Under the pieces are notes generated by a model. The model searched no databases. It had not been told where the DNA came from and was given only the letters and a program-made list of their open reading frames with translations. The position numbers and the translations under genes are program-made. Positions 55,670 to 64,000 of a DNA stretch of 64,000 nucleotides are shown here, one piece after another. The stretch's first letter is position 1. Each line of letters starts with the position of its first letter. The stretch is from positions 618,120 through 682,119 of the forward strand of contig JAJCZA010000005.1 in assembly GCA_029262635.1 (NCBI GenBank), read 5' to 3'. The DNA comes from Vampirovibrionales bacterium. GTDB taxonomy: Bacteria > Cyanobacteriota > Vampirovibrionia > Vampirovibrionales > Vampirovibrionaceae.

Positions 55670-56701
55670 ATGAGTAGTACGAAACGTTCTGAGAACAAGC
55701 CTATTTTAGTTTCTGCAAACGAGGTAAAAGAGACGGCTCAGATCCTGAAGGAAATGAACCAACCTCTTTTTGCGCCTGGGCTTCAATCAGCCATGGGCCA
55801 TGCCGGGCGAACAGGGGGCGCTAAGCTGGACATTGGCTCTTTTACATTGGGTCTTGTTGGTGTGCTGGAAGGCGCCATTCATGAGATGCCCCAAGTGGTT
55901 GGGCACGAAAGAATGGGAATTTCCCCATCCCCGGATTCTTTTTTTATTAAAGGGATGGCTTTTCAGGCGGTTGAAGGGTTAGTGGAAAAGGGCAAGTTTA
56001 GCGAAGAAAGTATAGAAAATATCAAATGGGAAGCCGTTGCTCAGATGATGGAGAAATTTGTTGACCAGTGGGATGAGGAAGCCTTTGGTCATCTGGAGTC
56101 TTCCGAAATATCTGAGCCACTAGAGGATGACAGTGTTCCTCTGTCCGAGAAGGACTATACTCATTTGTTCACCTCTGCCCCTGAGTCTGAACCAGATAAA
56201 CGGAATGAGATCCCCGAAGAGCCTACTCGCCAAGAATATACGATTAAAGATAAGTTAAAAAGCTATTTTTCTTTTGATAATCCTTTTTTAAAAAATCCGC
56301 TCACTCATTTTGTTTTTGGTTGGCTTTTAGGCGGCATTATTACGCCTTTCGTTTTCGTGACTATTCCTGCGGCACTTGGGGTTGGCTTCTTACTCCATGA
56401 TATGAAAACTGAATCGGGTTCGGCTGACGCTCAGGCTGATTCCCACTCTGAATCTTCTTTGGTCGATCCAAACACATACCAGTTTAATGAGCCCTTTGCC
56501 CAGTTGTTGACAACCTATACGCAGAAAAACAAGTTGGAATCCCAGAACCTGAGTAGTTATTTTGAATTGCTTTGTCAATGTGCGGAAAACCCTGAAGGCG
56601 TTCCAGAAGAGGTGTTAGACGTGGCCCAACGGGTTAAAACGTTTCAGGATAAATTGAGAAAGGCGTTAAATTCTGGTCAGCTGACCCATTGGACTCATTA
56701 A
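55670..56701 (+). CDS. Hypothetical protein with a central membrane hairpin
   Basis: An unrecognised protein of 343 residues starting MSSTKRSENKPILVSANEVK; GGTGAG lies about 9 bases upstream. The frame begins at an ATG at 55544, which would add 42 polar residues and has no good ribosome binding site. The first half is soluble with a Gly-rich part (HAGRTGGAKLDIGSFTLGLV) and an acidic stretch. A hydrophobic hairpin follows (FVFGWLLGGIITPFVFVTIP, then AALGVGFLLHDM), then a soluble helical C terminus. Neither neighbour explains it. Confidence 0.65.
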   Translation: MSSTKRSENKPILVSANEVKETAQILKEMNQPLFAPGLQSAMGHAGRTGGAKLDIGSFTLGLVGVLEGAIHEMPQVVGHERMGISPSPDSFFIKGMAFQAVEGLVEKGKFSEESIENIKWEAVAQMMEKFVDQWDEEAFGHLESSEISEPLEDDSVPLSEKDYTHLFTSAPESEPDKRNEIPEEPTRQEYTIKDKLKSYFSFDNPFLKNPLTHFVFGWLLGGIITPFVFVTIPAALGVGFLLHDMKTESGSADAQADSHSESSLVDPNTYQFNEPFAQLLTTYTQKNKLESQNLSSYFELLCQCAENPEGVPEEVLDVAQRVKTFQDKLRKALNSGQLTHWTH

Positions 56702-56830
56702 CGTGTTCTCATATTAATAGCTGTTCTCTCTTTGCCTCTATTTTTGCTCTTGCGTCCGCCGTAGACAGAACGTAGAATAAAGGCAGACTCTATTTCTTTA
56801 TCAATGCTCGAATGAGGAGCCTCAGGCATT

Positions 56831-58744
56831 ATGGGTGAACACAATGTGGTAACCAGTCCAGAAGACCTTGATCTTCAAGCCTTTATGAAGGCTTTGCTCG
56901 ATGATGTTCAAGCTCTGGAAAAAATGTTGGATTCCAACATGATTGAAACGGGCATTAGCCGAATTGGCTCCGAACAGGAGATGTTTATTATCGACAAAAA
57001 CGGTTTTCCTGCTTCGATTGGTCCTGAGCTTCTTAAAGAGATTGACGATCCCCGTTTTACGACCGAGCTGGCTAAATTTAATATGGAGGCTAACCTGACG
57101 CCTTTGGAGTTTTCAGGCTCCTGTCTGAGTGATCTGGAGCAGGAACTCACGGAAGTGTTTCAAAAAGCTCAGCAGGCGGCAGAACGGCAGAATGGAAATA
57201 TCCTGCTGACGGGTATTTTACCGACCCTTCAGAAAACTCACTTAACGCTGGATAATATGACCCCTAACCCTCGCTATTACCAGATGAACGAGGCACTTAA
57301 CCAATTTAGAAAAGGCAAGTTTCATGTGTCAATCAAAGGCGGTGCTGAGGATCTGGACCTGACCCATGACAATATTATGATGGAATCTTGCAATACGAGC
57401 TTTCAGATTCATTTTCAAATTAGCCCTCAACATTTTGCTAATTACTACAATGTAGCTCAAGTGATCGCCGCCCCGATTCTTGCGGCTTCGGTTAACTCGC
57501 CTTTGCTCTTTGGTAAACGGCTTTGGCATGAAACGCGTTTGGCTCTATATCAACGCTCAGTCGATACCCGGTCGACCACCCACCAATATCGTGGTCAAAA
57601 GGCTCGGGTTCATTTTGGCGATAAATGGGTGAATGACTCGGTTTTAGAGTTGTTTCGAGCCGATATTGCTCAATTTAAACTGTTATTGGCCAGAAAGCTG
57701 GAGGAAAACTCACTGGCGGTTTTAGAAGCCGGTGGTGTTCCAAGGCTTCAGGCTTTGTGTCTCCATAACAGCACCATTTGGCGATGGAACCGGGCCTGCT
57801 ATGGGGTCGGCGATCATGGTAAACCCCATTTGCGAATTGAAAATCGCTATATTCCATCGGGGCCAACCGTGGCTGATGAAGTAGCCAATGCGGCTTTCTA
57901 TTTTGGCTTGATGCGGGCTTTCTCCAATCAGTACCATGATATTAAAAGCATGATGCCTTTTGCGGATGTGAAGGAGAATTTCTTCAAAGCCGCTAGCCAT
58001 AGCCTGAGTGCGCAATTTACTTGGCTGGATGGTAAGAATTATACAGCGCAGGATTTAATCTTGAAGCAACTTTTACCGATTGCCCGGGAAGGGCTGATGG
58101 ATGGTCACCTCAGAAAAGCCGATATTAACCGGTATATGAAAATTATTAAAGATCGGGTTAAGTCGACTAACACGGGTGCTCGTTGGATTTTAAAATCGTT
58201 TCAGGAAATGGGTCCTGAAATTAGCAAGGATTTGAAGTGTCGTTCATTAACCACCGAACTACTGAAAAACCAGAATTCGGGTAAACCGGTTCATTTATGG
58301 GATACTGCCGAACTGCAGAAAACTGATAGCTGGCATCATAGCTATCGAACCGTGAATCAATTTATGTCCACCGAACTTTATACGGTCTCGCCAGATGATA
58401 TTATCAACTTAGCGGCTAATATTATGGATTGGGAACATATTCACCATGTGCCGGTTGAGGACAATGAAGGGCGATTATTGGGTATTCTCTCTCATCGGAC
58501 TCTTTTTCGATTGTTGGCCATGCAACAAGAGAAAACGGTGACGGTTCGAGAAGCCATGAAGACAGATTTAGTTACGATTTCACCCGATACGCCTAGCTTG
58601 AAAGCAATCCAGTTGATGCGGGATAATCAGATTGGCTGTCTTCCTGTTGTTGAAAATGAACGATTGGTCGGTTTGGTGACGGAACACGATTTTGTTGCTC
58701 TGGCAGGAAAGCTTCTTGAAAGCATTTTAAAGGGGGAGGACTGA
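56831..58744 (+). CDS. GCS2-type glutamate-cysteine ligase-like enzyme fused to two CBS domains
   Basis: A 637-residue protein. Residues ~30-420 match the GCS2 family of carboxylate-amine ligases: IGSEQEMFIID (~45-55) with the catalytic-type Glu, then FNMEANLTPLEFSG, ESCNTSFQIHFQ and LRIENRYIPSGPTVADE. Residues ~512-637 are two CBS motifs (FMSTELYTVSPDD..., VREAMKTDLVTISPDTPSL...). The enzyme should join an amino acid to the gamma-carboxyl of glutamate using ATP, but cysteine as partner is not shown. CBS domains suggest control by adenine nucleotides. It is coupled to the M14 deacylase that follows without a gap. Confidence 0.85.
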   Translation: MGEHNVVTSPEDLDLQAFMKALLDDVQALEKMLDSNMIETGISRIGSEQEMFIIDKNGFPASIGPELLKEIDDPRFTTELAKFNMEANLTPLEFSGSCLSDLEQELTEVFQKAQQAAERQNGNILLTGILPTLQKTHLTLDNMTPNPRYYQMNEALNQFRKGKFHVSIKGGAEDLDLTHDNIMMESCNTSFQIHFQISPQHFANYYNVAQVIAAPILAASVNSPLLFGKRLWHETRLALYQRSVDTRSTTHQYRGQKARVHFGDKWVNDSVLELFRADIAQFKLLLARKLEENSLAVLEAGGVPRLQALCLHNSTIWRWNRACYGVGDHGKPHLRIENRYIPSGPTVADEVANAAFYFGLMRAFSNQYHDIKSMMPFADVKENFFKAASHSLSAQFTWLDGKNYTAQDLILKQLLPIAREGLMDGHLRKADINRYMKIIKDRVKSTNTGARWILKSFQEMGPEISKDLKCRSLTTELLKNQNSGKPVHLWDTAELQKTDSWHHSYRTVNQFMSTELYTVSPDDIINLAANIMDWEHIHHVPVEDNEGRLLGILSHRTLFRLLAMQQEKTVTVREAMKTDLVTISPDTPSLKAIQLMRDNQIGCLPVVENERLVGLVTEHDFVALAGKLLESILKGED

Positions 58745-59917
58745 TTGTCGGCTATTTCGGATTCGCCTGATCGTTCTCTTGTTCATATCCCGCGTGTCAT
58801 TGGAGAGTATACAGCTGGGCAGGTTGGGTCTACTGTCGTTGTTATCGGCGGTATTCACGGTAACGAGCCAGCGGGTATTTTTGCGCTTCATCGGGTTTTT
58901 CAGCAGCTCAAAGAGAAAAAATGGCCGTTAAAGGGTCGACTCATCGGCGTTTCAGGAAATAGAGGGGCTTTAGCGAAAGGAAAACGGTTTCAAGGGCGCG
59001 ATTTAAATCGAAAGTGGTACCCTGCTTCTATTCAGGCTTTGTCTGATAACATGGACGACTCGCCTGTTCCTGAAGACCATGAGCAACGTGAACTGGCGAA
59101 TCTTTTTGAAAAGCTGGCCCAAGAAAGTCAGACGCCTCTGATTTTCTTGGATATTCATAGTACTTCGGCAAAGGGAGCCGCCTTTTGTGGGATTGCGGAT
59201 ACGCTACGGAACCGGAAAATCGCTTTTCCCCTCGAGGTGCCCGTTGTATTTGGTCTGGAGGAAACCATTGAGGGTTCGATGCTTGGCTTTCTTGATGATT
59301 TAGGACATATCACGACTGCCTTTGAGGGAGGGCAACACGATGATCCAGAAACCATCGATAATGCTGAGGCGGCCATATGGCAAACTCTATATACTTCCGG
59401 GTTACTGGAACAAAAAATGGTCCCTAACCATCATGAACACCTTCAACGTTTAAAAGGGTTACGAGGTACATTTCCTCAGTTTGTTGAAATTCGATACCGA
59501 CATAAAATAACGGAAGACGATGGATTCAAAATGAATCCCGGTTATCATAATTTTCAAAAAATCACTCAGGATGAGTGTCTCGCCCAGGATCATACGGGGA
59601 AGCTTTATGCTGAAGAGTCAGGACGAATTTTAATGCCTCTTTATCAACCACTGGGTGAGGATGGTTACTTTGTCATTCGGGACATCTCTTATTTTTGGCT
59701 GGCCTTTTCCGCCCTACTTCGGCATTTTCGCCTAGATCGACTCGTTCCTTTCTTTCCTGGTGTTCGGCCTCACCCAGATAAACCCGAACACTATATTGCT
59801 AACACCCGTATTGCTCGATTCTTTGTGAAAGAAACGTTTCACTTACTGGGCTTTCGGCGACGCGAACAAATGGAAGACGGTTCTTATCTCTTTTCACGTC
59901 GGAGGCCTGACTTCTAA
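58745..59917 (+). CDS. M14 aspartoacylase/succinylglutamate desuccinylase-like deacylase
   Basis: A 390-residue zinc enzyme of the AstE/AspA branch of M14. Zinc ligands are His38 and Glu41 (GGIHGNEPAG) and His138 (FLDIHSTS); GRDLNRKW (~84-91) binds the substrate carboxylate, and AFEGGQHDDPE carries the likely catalytic Glu. The start is TTG directly after the preceding stop; GGGGGAGG lies ~7 bases upstream and no ATG is near, so TTG is well supported. The last ~130 residues form a second domain. It probably hydrolyses an N-acyl or gamma-linked amino acid made or modified by the upstream enzyme; that link is inference. Confidence 0.87.
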   Translation: MSAISDSPDRSLVHIPRVIGEYTAGQVGSTVVVIGGIHGNEPAGIFALHRVFQQLKEKKWPLKGRLIGVSGNRGALAKGKRFQGRDLNRKWYPASIQALSDNMDDSPVPEDHEQRELANLFEKLAQESQTPLIFLDIHSTSAKGAAFCGIADTLRNRKIAFPLEVPVVFGLEETIEGSMLGFLDDLGHITTAFEGGQHDDPETIDNAEAAIWQTLYTSGLLEQKMVPNHHEHLQRLKGLRGTFPQFVEIRYRHKITEDDGFKMNPGYHNFQKITQDECLAQDHTGKLYAEESGRILMPLYQPLGEDGYFVIRDISYFWLAFSALLRHFRLDRLVPFFPGVRPHPDKPEHYIANTRIARFFVKETFHLLGFRRREQMEDGSYLFSRRRPDF

Positions 59918-60051
59918 AAGACGGTGCCTTTACTTTTAAACCATAATTAAGGATTGTGATCCAGAACCGAGTGGGTTAGAATGAATATTATTCTATATTT
60001 ACATTTGTATTACTTAGTAACAATTTAAATCAATCTAGAAAGGGATGTACG

Positions 60052-60756
60052 ATGGGTCGTCTACTTAGTCTTAATGTATTGAAACAAGGCATGCTTGTCA
60101 GTCTTCTGGCCACGGGTGCGGTGTGTTCTTTTGCTTTTTCCGGGGCCTTTGCCGCCGAGGGTCAAAGTGATATCGTCAGCACCAATGAGCATTTTATTGA
60201 AATTAAAGATTCCTATGGAGAGGTTGCTTACCCCTATGCTGGTGAAGGCCTGCTGGAAGATTTGCTACCCGTTCGTCAATCTTTTGATAATACGGAAGTA
60301 AATTTCTACTTGCAAAACCCGAGAACCCTTGAGGCACCCGAGCTTTTGCCTCTCATTCAAAATATGAATAAAGCCGATGTTTCGCTTCGTGCCGTTAATC
60401 CGACCGATATGCCCTATTACCTCTCGGTGCCAAGCCAAAATAAAAAGCTTTATGTTCCCCTTCAGTCAGAACGAACCTTGACCGTCGATATGAGTGGTAT
60501 TCAGTCGGGTGAACTGGTCCCCTATTATCTGATGGATATTGATGGTGAGAAAATCGCAGGTGGCTATATTTTGAATGGGGTGATTGTTAAGAAAGCCCAT
60601 TATTCTGCCACACAACAACAGCATGCGGAATGGAGCAACCGTTTGCAACAGTTGATTCTTTCCAACGAATACAAAGCGCCTTATCTTCCTAAAAAGCCGG
60701 AACCCCGATACGTTGAGCCGGTTGTTCAGGAGGAACCGGTTCGCGGATACTGGTAA
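60052..60756 (+). CDS. Hypothetical exported protein paired with an L,D-transpeptidase
   Basis: A 234-residue protein with a clear signal peptide (MLVSLLATGAVCSFAFSGAF, cleavage near AFA, residue ~35). The mature part looks like an all-beta domain (~75-185, with VSLRAVNPTDMPYYLSVP and YYLMDIDGEKIAGGYIL) and a Pro/Glu-rich C-terminal tail (KKPEPRYVEPVVQEEPVRGY). AAAGGGA precedes the ATG. It ends 12 bases before the L,D-transpeptidase gene, so the two are surely one operon, suggesting a role at the cell wall. Family not recognised. Confidence 0.7.
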   Translation: MGRLLSLNVLKQGMLVSLLATGAVCSFAFSGAFAAEGQSDIVSTNEHFIEIKDSYGEVAYPYAGEGLLEDLLPVRQSFDNTEVNFYLQNPRTLEAPELLPLIQNMNKADVSLRAVNPTDMPYYLSVPSQNKKLYVPLQSERTLTVDMSGIQSGELVPYYLMDIDGEKIAGGYILNGVIVKKAHYSATQQQHAEWSNRLQQLILSNEYKAPYLPKKPEPRYVEPVVQEEPVRGYW

Positions 60757-60768
60757 ACTGAAGCGCTC

Positions 60769-61584
60769 ATGATTGCTTCTTACTATTGGAAGTCTATTTA
60801 TACACTCGCCCTGATTTTCCTGCTTGTTGGGATTGGGGCGAGTGTTTTTTCAGAGCCGAGAGAAGGCCAGAGTGTTTCCAAAATTACGATTAACATTCCG
60901 GCCCGAAAGTTACAGGTCTATTCCGGTCAACATCAATTGATCCGCGAGTATTCCGTCGGGGTTGGTCGTCCAACTTTTCCCACTCCGAAAGGGCAATACC
61001 ATATTATTCGAAAAGTTGAAAACCCCGCTTGGGAAAATCCCTACAAGCCTGTTGGCGTTAGTCGGATTAGGCCCGGAAAAGGAAACCCGCTGGGAACTCG
61101 TTGGTTGGGCTTTAAACGAGACGCCAAAGGGGAATATGGCATTCATGGCACCAACCGTCCAGAGTCTGTTGGGCACTTTAGCTCTCATGGATGTATTCGG
61201 ATGAAAATTAAAGATTCGGAAGAGTTGTTTTCCATGGTTGCTATCGGCACGCTGGTTGAGGTCTCCTATAATCCTGCCTGGCTTGAACAAAATAACGATC
61301 AGATTTTACTCACGGTTTTTCCTAGCCCGTTCTCTTTAACCGAAACCCATTCGTTAGATGCCCTTAAAAAGGAAATCCAGCGTCGGTTCCCAACCGCTCA
61401 GATTGATGAACGGAAATTGACCCTGTTTTGGAACCAATCGGTGAATGAGCCAATAGCCATTGGCTTTATTCCGAAATTCTCACCCCTTAAGTCGCTTCAG
61501 CCTGCGACTCAATCGGATTCTACTTCAGGTGATGACTTACTGGACACCTTAAGAGAGTCGCAATTTGTCGACGTGATGAGATAA
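60769..61584 (+). CDS. L,D-transpeptidase (YkuD family)
   Basis: A 271-residue periplasmic enzyme that forms 3-3 peptidoglycan cross-links or attaches proteins to the wall. A membrane anchor or signal peptide occupies ~10-28. The YkuD domain (~37-165) has the expected ITINIPARKLQVYSG entry, VGRPTFPTPKGQYHI, and the catalytic core with His126 (IHGTN), His140 and nucleophile Cys142 (SSHGCIRM). The C-terminal ~100 residues are not recognised. No LysM domain is present. It is cotranscribed with the exported protein upstream. Confidence 0.93.
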   Translation: MIASYYWKSIYTLALIFLLVGIGASVFSEPREGQSVSKITINIPARKLQVYSGQHQLIREYSVGVGRPTFPTPKGQYHIIRKVENPAWENPYKPVGVSRIRPGKGNPLGTRWLGFKRDAKGEYGIHGTNRPESVGHFSSHGCIRMKIKDSEELFSMVAIGTLVEVSYNPAWLEQNNDQILLTVFPSPFSLTETHSLDALKKEIQRRFPTAQIDERKLTLFWNQSVNEPIAIGFIPKFSPLKSLQPATQSDSTSGDDLLDTLRESQFVDVMR

Positions 61585-61590
61585 ATAAAC

Positions 61591-64000
61591 TTACTGGGCC
61601 GATGCTTTACTTAAAACGGAACCTTTGTTCTTCCGTCTTTTTCGTTTCAGTTCATCTTCTTCGTCATCAGACATGGGAACTAGGTCAAAGAATCCTTGGT
61701 TATTATCATCACTATTAAATTCGTCGGTGCTTGACGCTTCACCATCTGTTCCGTTATCCGAGTTAACGACTTCCAATGTGCCTGTTTTATCAATCTCGTC
61801 GTTTGTACTCGGTGTGGAGTCGTCATCGTCATCATTATTTCCTTCAAGGATATAGGGAACACCCACGCTGAGTAATACAAGCTCAAATAGGGTTTCATCA
61901 ATAACGACTTGCCCCACCGTTAAAATAGTGCCATTAAAGATGACCATGCCAGGGGGGATGTTTCCAAACAGGGTATTGGAAGGGGCGACCACTCCATTCA
62001 CATTGACTGAAACGCCACCAACGACACCGCCAGCGTTATAGTTAAAGTCACCGCCAACAATAATAACATCCAGCGGGTCGACGTCACTGCCAATGGTTCC
62101 AAAAGGCGTAACGAAGTTTGAGTCCGCACCTGCGACAACGTTGTTTCCGGCGCCATTGCTATCCAGCAAGCTACCAGTGCTGGCTCTTAACTCAACACCA
62201 GCTGTTCCTACATCAATAAGATCCAGGTTACCGCCAGTGGTCAAATTAATGTAGGCGCCCGCATTATTGGTTCGAACATTAAGCGTACCATTATTGCCGA
62301 TTGAGCCCATCGTAATGTCAATATCTGTATCTAAGGTTGCGCCGTCTCCAATTTGCCCACTGCCTAAAATGCCGCCATCGAGTCGAAGGTTGCGGTTGTT
62401 AGCGAGAACAATATTAGCTACCGAGTCATCACCCGGTGTGGCGTCCACAATGGTATTGGTTGTAAACAGTCCTAAGTTCATATCGCCAGCGGTCAAATTA
62501 AAGGAGCCCAAACTCATGGCTCCTGCCGTGGCTGTGTTACCGATATTCAACGTGCCCGCACCAATATTATTGAGTTCTCCATTGGTCAGATTAAAGGTAC
62601 CCGCACCTCCACCTAGGCCAATGGTGGATCCTGCGCTGGTTGCTGCCAGATTAACTGTACCTGCTCCGCTATTCACGAGTCCGGCAGACAGATCCATAAA
62701 GTCGGAGGTCAAATTAATGGTATTTCCAAGCGAGGTAATATTCTGACCACCCAGATTAATTGCGCCACCGGTCGTGGTTGTTAAATCCATGCTGTTGGTC
62801 GACGTTAAGTTTCCGCCTGCCAAGGTAATATCGCCATTGAGTGCTGTGGTCAAAATCGAAATGTCCGCAGCGTTTACGTTACCGGTGAAGCTGATATCCG
62901 AGCCCGCCTGAAGTGTAAATTCGTTGGCAGAGTTACTGCCACTAATAGCGACGGCATCTAATTCGTTAACAAACGCACCACCCCCCAGAACGCTTAGGTT
63001 TAGCGTACTGGCGGCTGTATCCAGTAGATCTGCACCACTACCCAAATCGCCATTGGCTTGACTTAGGGTCACGGTGCCGCCACCCACTCGGCCTGCGGTT
63101 TGGGTAATAGAACCTGCACCGACTGCTTCAATATTTAATGAGGTGACTCCGGTCAGATTTGCATTAAGGGTTACACCCCCATTGGCCGAAGTGGTGTCAA
63201 ACAGGATATTATCTGCAGATAAAGCACCATTGACGGTAAAATCGCCATTGGCAACCACATCCAGATCACCTGTCATGGTTCCGGCATTAAAGACAATATT
63301 ATCGGTCTCGCTTAGGTAGATATCGCCCCCGGTACTGTTAGCGGTCACGTTTGTAACATTCACATCATACCGTTGAACAGCACTGGCCACATTGCCGGTA
63401 CCTAAATCAATATTTAAATTGGTTGCCGTTGTTGTGGCTGGAATGGCTTGCGTCACATTACTACCCAATCCATTGGCGGTCAGGTTCACAGTGGTTCCGG
63501 TGATACTACCATTTTGTGTTATATGGCTGGCATCGCCTGTGGCCTGCAATGTTGTCGTTGGCCCATTAATGCTCGAGTTAATCACCATGACACTGCTGTC
63601 ACCCGCCGTTTGCCAAACCCCTGATGTCGTGTGGATGACATTTCCGGCTTGGGTAATGCCGCTATTGTTACCGGTTGTACCTAACTGGTAATTGGCGCCA
63701 TTAAAATTACTGGTATTATTGATGGCACTGTTATTGCCCGTGGTATTAAAGGCTGCTGTTCCACCCACAACGGTCACGGATCCGTTTCGAGTAATACCAC
63801 TGCCAGTACCGGCTGTATCAATAGTAAATGTCGTTGCTGTTACGTTACCGGTTTGATTCACGGCGCTGTTATCTCCGTTGGTATCGAGGTCGAAGAGTGT
63901 TGTAATGGCGATGTTGTTTCCGTTGTCGTTGAGTGTAATGCCGCTGTTGGAGCCTGTGGTTGCGACGGTAGCGTTGACGGCCGTGATTCCACCGGTTTGG
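61591..64000 (-). CDS. Large repeat-rich adhesin, filamentous-haemagglutinin-like (N-terminal part outside window)
   Basis: The frame stays open to the right edge of the window, so at least 803 residues are seen and the start lies beyond. The first ~200 visible residues consist of at least eight copies of a ~22-residue unit built around NNSGITQ/NNSAIN-type cores with Thr, Asn and Gly, typical of a beta-helix stalk. Longer beta-rich segments follow. The C-terminal ~120 residues are acidic (EGNNDDDDDSTPS), with a basic end KRKRRKNKG. It is probably a surface adhesin exported by two-partner secretion; the partner is not in view. Confidence 0.75.
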   Translation of the reverse strand, partial: QTGGITAVNATVATTGSNSGITLNDNGNNIAITTLFDLDTNGDNSAVNQTGNVTATTFTIDTAGTGSGITRNGSVTVVGGTAAFNTTGNNSAINNTSNFNGANYQLGTTGNNSGITQAGNVIHTTSGVWQTAGDSSVMVINSSINGPTTTLQATGDASHITQNGSITGTTVNLTANGLGSNVTQAIPATTTATNLNIDLGTGNVASAVQRYDVNVTNVTANSTGGDIYLSETDNIVFNAGTMTGDLDVVANGDFTVNGALSADNILFDTTSANGGVTLNANLTGVTSLNIEAVGAGSITQTAGRVGGGTVTLSQANGDLGSGADLLDTAASTLNLSVLGGGAFVNELDAVAISGSNSANEFTLQAGSDISFTGNVNAADISILTTALNGDITLAGGNLTSTNSMDLTTTTGGAINLGGQNITSLGNTINLTSDFMDLSAGLVNSGAGTVNLAATSAGSTIGLGGGAGTFNLTNGELNNIGAGTLNIGNTATAGAMSLGSFNLTAGDMNLGLFTTNTIVDATPGDDSVANIVLANNRNLRLDGGILGSGQIGDGATLDTDIDITMGSIGNNGTLNVRTNNAGAYINLTTGGNLDLIDVGTAGVELRASTGSLLDSNGAGNNVVAGADSNFVTPFGTIGSDVDPLDVIIVGGDFNYNAGGVVGGVSVNVNGVVAPSNTLFGNIPPGMVIFNGTILTVGQVVIDETLFELVLLSVGVPYILEGNNDDDDDSTPSTNDEIDKTGTLEVVNSDNGTDGEASSTDEFNSDDNNQGFFDLVPMSDDEEDELKRKRRKNKGSVLSKASAQ

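Noticed and set aside
62267..62746. 159-residue plus-strand open frame opposite the adhesin gene
   Set aside because: It arises from the repetitive, stop-poor codons of the adhesin on the other strand and is rich in Pro/Val/Leu without family features.

Overview
The window is a compact, mostly housekeeping stretch of a diderm bacterial chromosome of roughly even base composition. Several features point to a relative of Cyanobacteria, most plausibly the non-photosynthetic Vampirovibrionia/Melainabacteria: an OstA/LptD-like outer-membrane protein of the cyanobacterial kind, an HflX GTPase with a ~200-residue N-terminal extension, and a YidC of about 380 residues with a large insert between membrane segments. 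No photosynthesis genes are present. The pyrimidine pathway uses a PyrK/PyrD pair (NAD-linked class 1B dihydroorotate dehydrogenase) rather than the quinone-linked class 2 enzyme of Cyanobacteria. The taxonomic placement is inference; a marker-gene search would settle it.

Layout. 1-3.3 kb: end of an unknown Gln-rich protein, an RDD membrane protein, queE and two unknown genes. 3.6-9.6 kb: accA/accD, an LptD-like protein, an M23 murein hydrolase activator coupled to a 40-residue membrane protein found here by reading, and a 59-residue ORF. 9.7-17.7 kb: an aluminium-resistance/methionine-gamma-lyase-like PLP enzyme, dnaA, rpmH-rnpA-yidD-yidC, and a def-fmt-rsmB operon. 17.8-24.8 kb: DUF4129-DUF4350-MoxR, pyrK-pyrD, a lipoprotein and pyk. 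24.8-32.6 kb: hflX, oppF-like ATPase, acetyl-CoA synthetase, RDD, SpoIIM and a metallophosphoesterase. 32.6-40.2 kb: a Tad/Flp pilus machine (cpaB, cpaC, cpaE, cpaF, tadB, tadC). 40.4-49.6 kb: asnS, CBS protein, aldehyde dehydrogenase, a trypsin-like protease without signal peptide, a dicarboxylate symporter, TPR protein, diguanylate cyclase, ubiE/menG and a small protein. 49.7-55.3 kb: dppA, two YtxH proteins around a DUF948-like protein, two small envelope proteins and a GH38 alpha-mannosidase. 55.5-61.6 kb: an unknown membrane protein, a glutamate-cysteine-ligase-like enzyme fused to CBS domains followed by an M14 aspartoacylase-like deacylase, and an exported protein with an L,D-transpeptidase. 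61.6-64 kb: the C-terminal part of a large repeat-rich adhesin.

How the genes fit together. Much of the window builds or remodels the envelope: fatty acid initiation (AccAD), outer membrane assembly, murein hydrolysis and cross-linking (M23, YkuD, DppA), membrane insertion (YidC/YidD), surface pili (Tad) and a surface adhesin. The MoxR/DUF4129/DUF4350 genes and the RDD/SpoIIM genes are usually found in one cluster; here they are split in two loci 9 kb apart and no DUF58 partner is seen. The least understood modules are the GCS2-CBS/M14 pair and the YtxH/DUF948 group.

No rRNA, tRNA, CRISPR array, insertion sequence or prophage was found. Non-coding features of note are a 13-bp inverted repeat just upstream of the protease start, a nested 82-nt inverted-repeat structure upstream of acs, a 12-bp palindrome upstream of a small gene with a good extended -10 promoter, and a clear terminator after the aldehyde dehydrogenase gene.
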